The translations under genes and the position numbers were made by a program. From CBDCCT01 sp965214995 (GTDB taxonomy: Bacteria; Deinococcota; Deinococci; Deinococcales; Trueperaceae), in the NCBI GenBank assembly GCA_965214995.1, contig CBDCCT010000002.1, positions 496,001 through 560,000 on the forward strand: a stretch of DNA of 64,000 nucleotides. Reading direction: 5' to 3'. Of this stretch, positions 50,359 to 64,000 are shown in pieces. Every line of letters begins with the position of its first letter. The stretch's first letter is position 1. Under the pieces are notes generated by a model that saw nothing but the letters and a program-made list of their open reading frames with translations, ran no database searches and was not told the DNA's origin.

Positions 50359-53300
50359 CAAGCGTTCTGGAGATAATTGCTCGGTACCAGTCCTCGTTGC
50401 CCGCTCTTACCCACAACCTCCGCCTCCCACCATCCATCATCTTGGAGACGCAGGATGGCGAGAATATCGCCCTTTGCGAAACTCAATTCTTCCGGAATGG
50501 CAGCTTGGTACATGTACATCGCCCGTGCTTTTCAAATTGTTAGCATTGAAAGCATTGCCCTGAACATAATCGATCACAAAAAAAAAAAAAAACCCGAGAA
50601 AGGGTCAGAAAAACAGCAGATGTTACTCACAGTATTGCAATATAATCCTCCCATCCTTGGTACACTGTCGTGCCTCAACTCCGCTATGGCTCCTCTGCCG
50701 CGACGCATTCGAGCTTGACACGCCGCTGTTGTAGCTCAAGTCGCTGCCGTTGCCGCCATAGTACGAACTTCCAGGCCTGCTTCCGCTTCCTCCAACGCTG
50801 ACCATGCTTCCGCCGCCAATACTTCCACCGCCGGGATAGCCATGACGACCGTAGGAGCCATTCATACTACTATTCTGCTGCTGTGGTGCCGCAGCCAGCT
50901 GCAACGCCATGTCAGATCCTCCTCTGCTGCTTCCTGGCCGGCCCTGTGCACGGTACATCGGTTGAGGAGACACCGCGCGAGGCATCGGTGGCTCTGCCTG
51001 GGGGGAGTTGTTGCGCGAGCTGTATCGTCCGTAGCTGTTCGTGCTGCTTGGCTGTGGTTTGACGTAACTGTTCGATTTTGGCCGGCCAGCGTATGGATTC
51101 GGCGAAGTTGCCCGGTAAGTCTGTGGCTGGTATGGTTGCTGGTATGACTGCTTCTGGTACAGAGCGTCATCGTACAGCGCAGGCCGTGGACTTGTGCTGC
51201 GCGGCACGGGGCTTGCGGACCGTGCGATGGCATCCTGCTGACCCTGGCCGCTGCCTCGGGTGTTTGGCCGCGATGCTGAGTTTGGCGCAGAGCCACGGTG
51301 ATCATAGCCTGGTCGTGTTCCGGAAGCCTGCGAGTTGAACATGTTGTTTTTCTGTTCAATATACTTCTGGGTCGTCTGCTGCATCGCTTTTGATGTAAAA
51401 GCTGGCTCCGGAGCGCCGAGACGGCTGACGGGTTGTTCGTAGGATGGCGGCGGAGTGCCTCTCTGAGCAGCCCGAGCTGTTGAAGAACTCGCACCCGCTC
51501 CTCCGTAAAATGGTCCTGCACCATTTGGTTGTGCGGCGTTGACACCTGGCGTCCCTGGTGGTGCCGGCGTTGCTAAGCCATGATATCGGTCCGCCGACAT
51601 GCGAACGCTCGCCTGCTTCGTCACACCCTTGAGTTCCGCTAGCGCCTGCGCTATTGGATCGAGCTCTTCCGGTGCTGTCTGAGCACGCGCGGGCTTACGT
51701 TTGATATCTGGGGAGGCGACGTCGAAAAAGTTGTTTCCAACGTTAAGCTGGAAATTAGCTCGTGGGTCGACAGGTTCAGGGCTAACCGATTGGCGGCCTG
51801 AATCAAAGTGTGTGCCGCGAAGGGTGAGCGGAGCACCATTAGCGTAGGAAGAGCGCGATCCTGTGCCTGTAGAGCTGCCGGGACGTTGGGTGGAACGATT
51901 CGAGGATTGCGCGTAGGAGGATCCGCCGGTGGGTTTTGTAGGGGTTGTGTTGGCCGACTGTGCCATTGCCTCCTTCTGTGGGCTCTCTTTGATCTGTTTG
52001 TTTCGTCGCGTAAAGGGACTGTGGGCCTGAAAGAAGCCGTGTGATCGTCTGCTGGCAGGCTCCTTCTCTACAGGCATCATTCCCTTAGTTGGTGAATGGG
52101 ATGCACTTGCAGGAGCAGGCTCAATGCTTGACATTGACGTTGGGGCTGAACAGTCGCTCTGAGAACCTCTACTCGATGGCCTAGCAGGGCTTGCGTTGGA
52201 GCTGCGTTGCGATGGGGGACCAATTCGACAGAACTGTGTCATGCCATCCATTGGGTATTCATTGTGAGGTACTGGCGGAATCTCTCCTAATTGATTTACG
52301 TTGAGGGGCTGACTTCCTGCATTGGTTGGGCGCCGTTGTCTCGCTTGCGCTGGTATCTGAGCCGAAGCAGCGGGGGCAGAGTTGAGCTGGTCTGCGTCCA
52401 TAGCCTGGTCATGTCCGTATGAGTTTGCTAAGGATGAATTTGGATCCTGATTTGATGGCTGAGGTGACGAGCTCCGGAAGACGGGGTTGATTGTTCGTGG
52501 AAACTGCGCTACAGAGTAGTTGCCTTCGTCAGAAATGTCTGATGCGTTGTCGTTGACGTCGCCTCTACAGAAGTTGATATATTTTGGCGGATCGGGTATC
52601 TCCTGCCCGGTTCCGCGTTCGCGAATGAAGTTGGTAATGTCCTTTTCCACATCGCAATCCTCGAGCGAAAGGCGGATCTTCTCGCACGACTAGAAATACA
52701 GTTAGTGTCTTGTTGGGTAGACAGGGGCTATAAACCTACAGCATCATCGCTTACGCAAACGGTAGAAGCTATGTTTGCAAAGCTCCAGAGGCTGCTTTTC
52801 ATAAAATCAATTCTTTCCTCTTCAAGATCTTGAAATTTCTGCACCACATTATCAGTCATTTTTATTAGATTCGAACACCAGGGGCTAGCATGACTTACAT
52901 CGCATGCCGCCTTCCAATCTCTGTTCCATTTTCCCGTTGTCTCTTCAAGTGTCTTAATGGCTGACTCGTACTCGTTGCTTGCAGCCGAGAGTTGAATCTG
53001 TGTCTTTTCAAGTTTTGCCTTGTTCTTGCGCTCTTCCTGACCCATGACCATATGTCCCTGCGCGAGGTATCCCTTGATCTTAAGACAATCCTGCTCATAC
53101 TTATCTCTGGCCTTATTTGCGCTATTTGTTTGCTGTGTCTTAACCTTGAACAGCTTCTCAACGCCAGACTGGACGATTTTCCGACGTTCCTTCATTCCCC
53201 CAGCAAAAGCTGCCAATGGCTCTTCTAATTCGGTCTTCATCTGTGCCGCGATATTTTGGTGTGCTTTGCCGATGGTCTCAACTTCTCCACGAACGACGTC

Positions 53301-53707
53301 GAGGGACATGCGTAGCGTTCCAGACTCGGATGAGCCGAGCGGCTTACGGGCGAGATTGAGTATCTTCCGGGCATACTCTTCTTCAATCGATGCCCTGGCT
53401 GTAGCACAGACAGAGTTAGTAGTTGTCAAGGCCTCTTGGGAATATAACTCTAGATACTCACCAGTGTAGAATGCTTTTAGCTCATCACACGTTACTTTGG
53501 CATCATGCATGCGCTCGAGAAGAGGGCTAAAACCGGCATCGTCCTTGCCCCAGAAGTTGTTGGCAACTGATACTTTCGTTAGCAGATTTTCCAGTTTTTA
53601 AGCTTTCTCTCTTGATCTTATCGTCTCTTTCCGCTTCAGTTAAGTGAGATATCTATCTTACAGGAAAGTGAGACCGATGGAGGCTCTGCAAGCATTGTGC
53701 CAGGCAT
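50359..53707 (-). CDS. Cdc15/Imp2-type F-BAR and SH3 protein, septation/endocytosis scaffold (992 aa)
   Basis: Exons 53707-53662, 53566-53462, 53398-52899, 52838-52740, 52689-50631 and 50528-50359. The start MPGTMLAEPPSVSLSFANNF leads into FWGKDDAGFSPLLERMHDAK and a coiled F-BAR module (about residues 15-270; ASIEEEYARKILNLARK, KYEQDCLKIKGYL). A disordered Ser/Pro/Gln/Tyr-rich middle of about 650 residues is a likely phosphorylation and binding region. The SH3 is at about 938-992 (LSFAKGDILAILRLQDDGWW, GLVPSNYL). In fission yeast relatives bend membrane and organise the contractile ring. The SH3 exon is separated by a 102-bp intron with branch TGCTAAC close to the acceptor. Confidence 0.9.
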
Positions 53708-55585
53708 GGCGCTGCCTTTAAAAGTCGTTCTTCCTTCGTCTTATGTCTCTTCTCCCACACTGTCCCGCCGAGGCGACCCTATCTACTGTGTGGGAGAGAT
53801 ACTGGCTGTTGTTGTATAAAGTTGGCGGTCGATAATTATTGAAGTTTACTTGTTTGTCTCAAGCAGAAGTTGACGATATGAGAGTGGTAAATAAAGAAAG
53901 ATGGTCGATGCACAAACCACGACTTGTCTATTTAAGGAAGTTTGATATGAAGACTTGCTCTTCGAAAGGGCACGACGTAGGGTTGAAAATGGTTCTACCA
54001 CCAGAAGCGTACGGTAGTGTTTTTGTGGAGCGCAATACAACCGTGTGCAAATTGCCAAGTGAAAGTAAACAGGCGTAAGAAGATCTGAGCTCGTCGGCCG
54101 GGCAACCAGACTCTACGGTACGTATCACGTGATATGCATTTTCCACATTAAATACTCCGTACGAGTGGATCATTTCTGGCCCTGAGTGTTCACTTTGAAT
54201 GCAAATGTATTTTCTATATCGAGAACAGTACCAGGATATCTGAATATCCAATTAAATCCATAATTGTAGTGCCAGGTAGTACTATAAGGGAGCAGAGCAC
54301 GATCATCCGTGGATAGTCTACTCCCGCTCATCAGCGAGGACATGGGCGAAAGATTTATTTGCAATTATTTAAAAAGATGAAGATCCAAGTGACTGGAATA
54401 TTATTCATGCCTATGTATATGTTGATAAATATAAAGCGCACAGCTCGGTGCTTCGAGCTCTCGCTAGAAATGCAGTAGTCTTAGTGAGAGGACATTCTTC
54501 TCTCCATTTATGACTTTTATCTTGTTTTTAGAACTGATTTATCACCCTACTTCATGCGTCTATTTTCTCCAATTTTGGCAGATCTATAACCTGATTCTTT
54601 TGAAATTTATATATTCGACTGCGCAGCTATTCTGAGTTAAGTGGGACCACTACTTTGGATAATATATCGTCATTCAACTTTTACTTTTTAAACAGTGCAA
54701 AATTGAAAGAAAGTGTTCGGATTAAGACACAAGAGACGCTTTTCCTGGTGTCCAGCCATTGCCATTATCTGGCATTTTTTGGATTCATGATTCCAGTAGA
54801 AAACTTAAAATGTAAGTACATAGTGCATGATTCTCTGAGCAAGAGAATCTACCAGGGTAAAGCTTTGGAGGACAATGTGCTATCATTCCTATTAAAACAT
54901 GCTATAATTGGTTTTTTACCTGATCGACGGCTTCTTTCAGTGCAGAATGCTTGCTCTGCTCACAAAAGTGTTTCTCCCACCAGGAACGTTGATTGCTTAA
55001 AACATAGCCATTGCCCAGGTTATTTGATACTTTGAGTCCGCTAATCATTGTGTGAGAAAGCACAAAAAGGTATGACTGAGCGATGTTTGATAGCCTAATA
55101 CGATAATAAAGATCAATGTCTATCGTGTCCATATGTTTTGTTTGTGAACGGATACTCTGCTATTTTAGCCGATATGTTACCTCGCGCAGTCCTTTATTAT
55201 GAAACTCAGGCAAGAACGCGAAAGGCTTTGAGATGGTAATGCTCAGAGACTAACAGAAGTATCAGTTTAAAAAATTCATTCCAGTAAATAAGGGAGTGCT
55301 TGCTATGGTGATTCGGAGCATATGTGGTTTGTGTAGAATCTGCCTGTCTTCCTTTTAGCGCAGAAGGAACGTTCCTCGAAAAGCTTTGACATTTATGAGT
55401 CGCATCTCTTTCAACTGTTCAAGTTTGCAACCTCACCTCTTAAATTTCGAAACTCCATTACAATCATCTCCTTGCTACCTTTACGAATCTCTTCAACTTC
55501 TTCCGCCATCAGGCGCGACTCAAGAGCCCTAACACGTAATAATACTTATCGTTGCGATTGCTAGTCCAATGGGACCTTTGCCTAG
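53708..55585. other. Divergent intergenic region F-BAR / NOT1
   Basis: 1.9 kb between two divergent starts. One TACTCCGTA lies at 54153-54161. Short frames at 53839-54078 and 54655-55035 show no domain or splice support. Confidence 0.45.
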
Positions 55586-62961
<7,376 letters not shown>

Positions 62962-64000
62962 TTTTACAGCTATACATCGTTGTAGCTCATTACATTTGAT
63001 ATATTATAAGAAGCATACTGGTGACTATTACCGCTTCCTAGGGACGGACGAATGGTACTCGCAGCATATGGTAAAGGCGGAGCTCTCCTTACCGAGCATA
63101 CTTTCGCGAGCTCATTTGACATGCAAAAGCAGAAAAATGTTCATAATATAACGTTCCGCATATCAAAAACCCTTTTAATCATCATTATATACCTTTCATC
63201 TACTTATCTACCATCCGAGTATTTTCATCGTTTACTTGTTCTTTGGTATCCTCTACATTTCTGTAGGCGTATCATACAGTCTGTCTATGCCACTGACAAA
63301 AAAAAAATCTCAGCTTGTGTACGCATGGGTAGGGTTGATGTTTACGTTCTACTTTGGGATTTGGATCTTCGCAAGGAAAAGATTCACAAGTTACTACTTC
63401 CTCTTCTTTTGGCTTCTGTCGCCTCATATATCTTTCATCTTTTACTCAAGGTTATACAGCAATTTGTACAAGCCCATGTTTTACTACGTTACGAATGGAA
63501 GAACCCAGCGCACTAAAAAAGCGAGAAATGTACTTTATGCATTGGTACTCTTGAATTGGACTTGCAGGAGGAAATGATTGATTACGGCGCAAGAATAGAT
63601 ATTGTTTTGATTCCTTGTCTATCTCTTTGCTTGCAGTATTAGTACGGAGAATGCATAGGAGTTAAACTCGAGTCGCTTTACTAAGTGTTATTGTCCGATC
63701 TATCAATACCATTCCGTCCTGCTTGTAGGGAATATTTCATAGCGTCGTGATTACCTACAGTATCATCTGCTTATTAGTGGTGAACGCTATATTTATATGC
63801 ATTAACAATTGGTAGACGCTTATTGTCAAGAAAAATTCTTTCAGGGCCATAGGATTGCAAAGATATATCAGACTTTTCTCCAAATGTAATGGTAAGCACT
63901 GAAATTTCTCAAAGATGATAAGTTATTTTGTGTTCATCTTGTAAACATCCATACCTCGGCCAGCAATTGCCACTGCTATGTTGCTACGGCACACTTTCCG
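62962..64000. other. Downstream of NOT1, no supported gene
   Basis: About 1 kb to the window end. Open frames at 63052-63577 start at a weak context, lack splice or domain evidence and overlap each other. Confidence 0.45.

Noticed and set aside
50842..51545. Long frames on both strands within the F-BAR middle region
   Set aside because: Shadows of the disordered Ser/Pro-rich exon; the conserved F-BAR and SH3 ends fix the true frame.
63052..63577. Overlapping hydrophobic frames at the right end
   Set aside because: Two overlapping frames in AT-rich sequence give TM-like chains by composition alone; no splice or family support.

Overview
This is nuclear DNA of a filamentous ascomycete (Pezizomycotina). 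The genes carry short GT-AG introns with CTAAC-type branch sites. The protein set is fungal: seipin, Zrg17-type CDF, TMA7, Prp4 kinase, Pth11/rhodopsin-like membrane proteins, Dap1, DPM1, a Cdc15/Imp2-type F-BAR protein and NOT1. A split tRNA-Asp gene has an intron after position 37. I lean towards Eurotiomycetes from overall resemblance, but this is not proven. No bacterial, organellar or viral segment was seen.

Left part (1-26.9 kb): a 5'-rhodopsin-like membrane gene cut by the window edge, then two related small secreted proteins (S1, S2), each with three exons. A housekeeping block follows: seipin, Zrg17, a two-TM conserved protein, TMA7 and Prp4 kinase. Next come a gene-poor stretch with a decayed FAD-monooxygenase-like remnant, a second rhodopsin-like gene with identical intron phases, two more related secreted proteins (S3, S4), a Nudix hydrolase and tRNA-Asp. 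The order 'rhodopsin-like receptor plus two paralogous secreted two-Cys proteins' therefore occurs twice, and is my main candidate for an undescribed module.

Middle (26.9-41.6 kb): a gene desert of about 6.9 kb with dispersed TACGGAGTA 9-mers, a 9-bp tandem array and a perfect 14-bp-arm hairpin. It leads into a leader of about 1.1 kb without any ATG in front of a Ran1/Sks1-type kinase. After a repeat-containing gap lies a gene for a 1084-aa low-complexity protein.

Right part (41.6-64 kb): a fragmented, apparently decayed gene, a four-Cys secreted protein, Dap1, DPM1, a NADAR protein, the F-BAR/SH3 protein and the 2375-aa CCR4-NOT scaffold NOT1. These act in sterol/heme biology, ER glycosylation, ADP-ribose metabolism, cytokinesis and mRNA decay. 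They are independent housekeeping genes, not a pathway cluster.

Exon boundaries were derived by hand from consensus sites and frame continuity. The summed exon length is a multiple of three in every complete spliced model.
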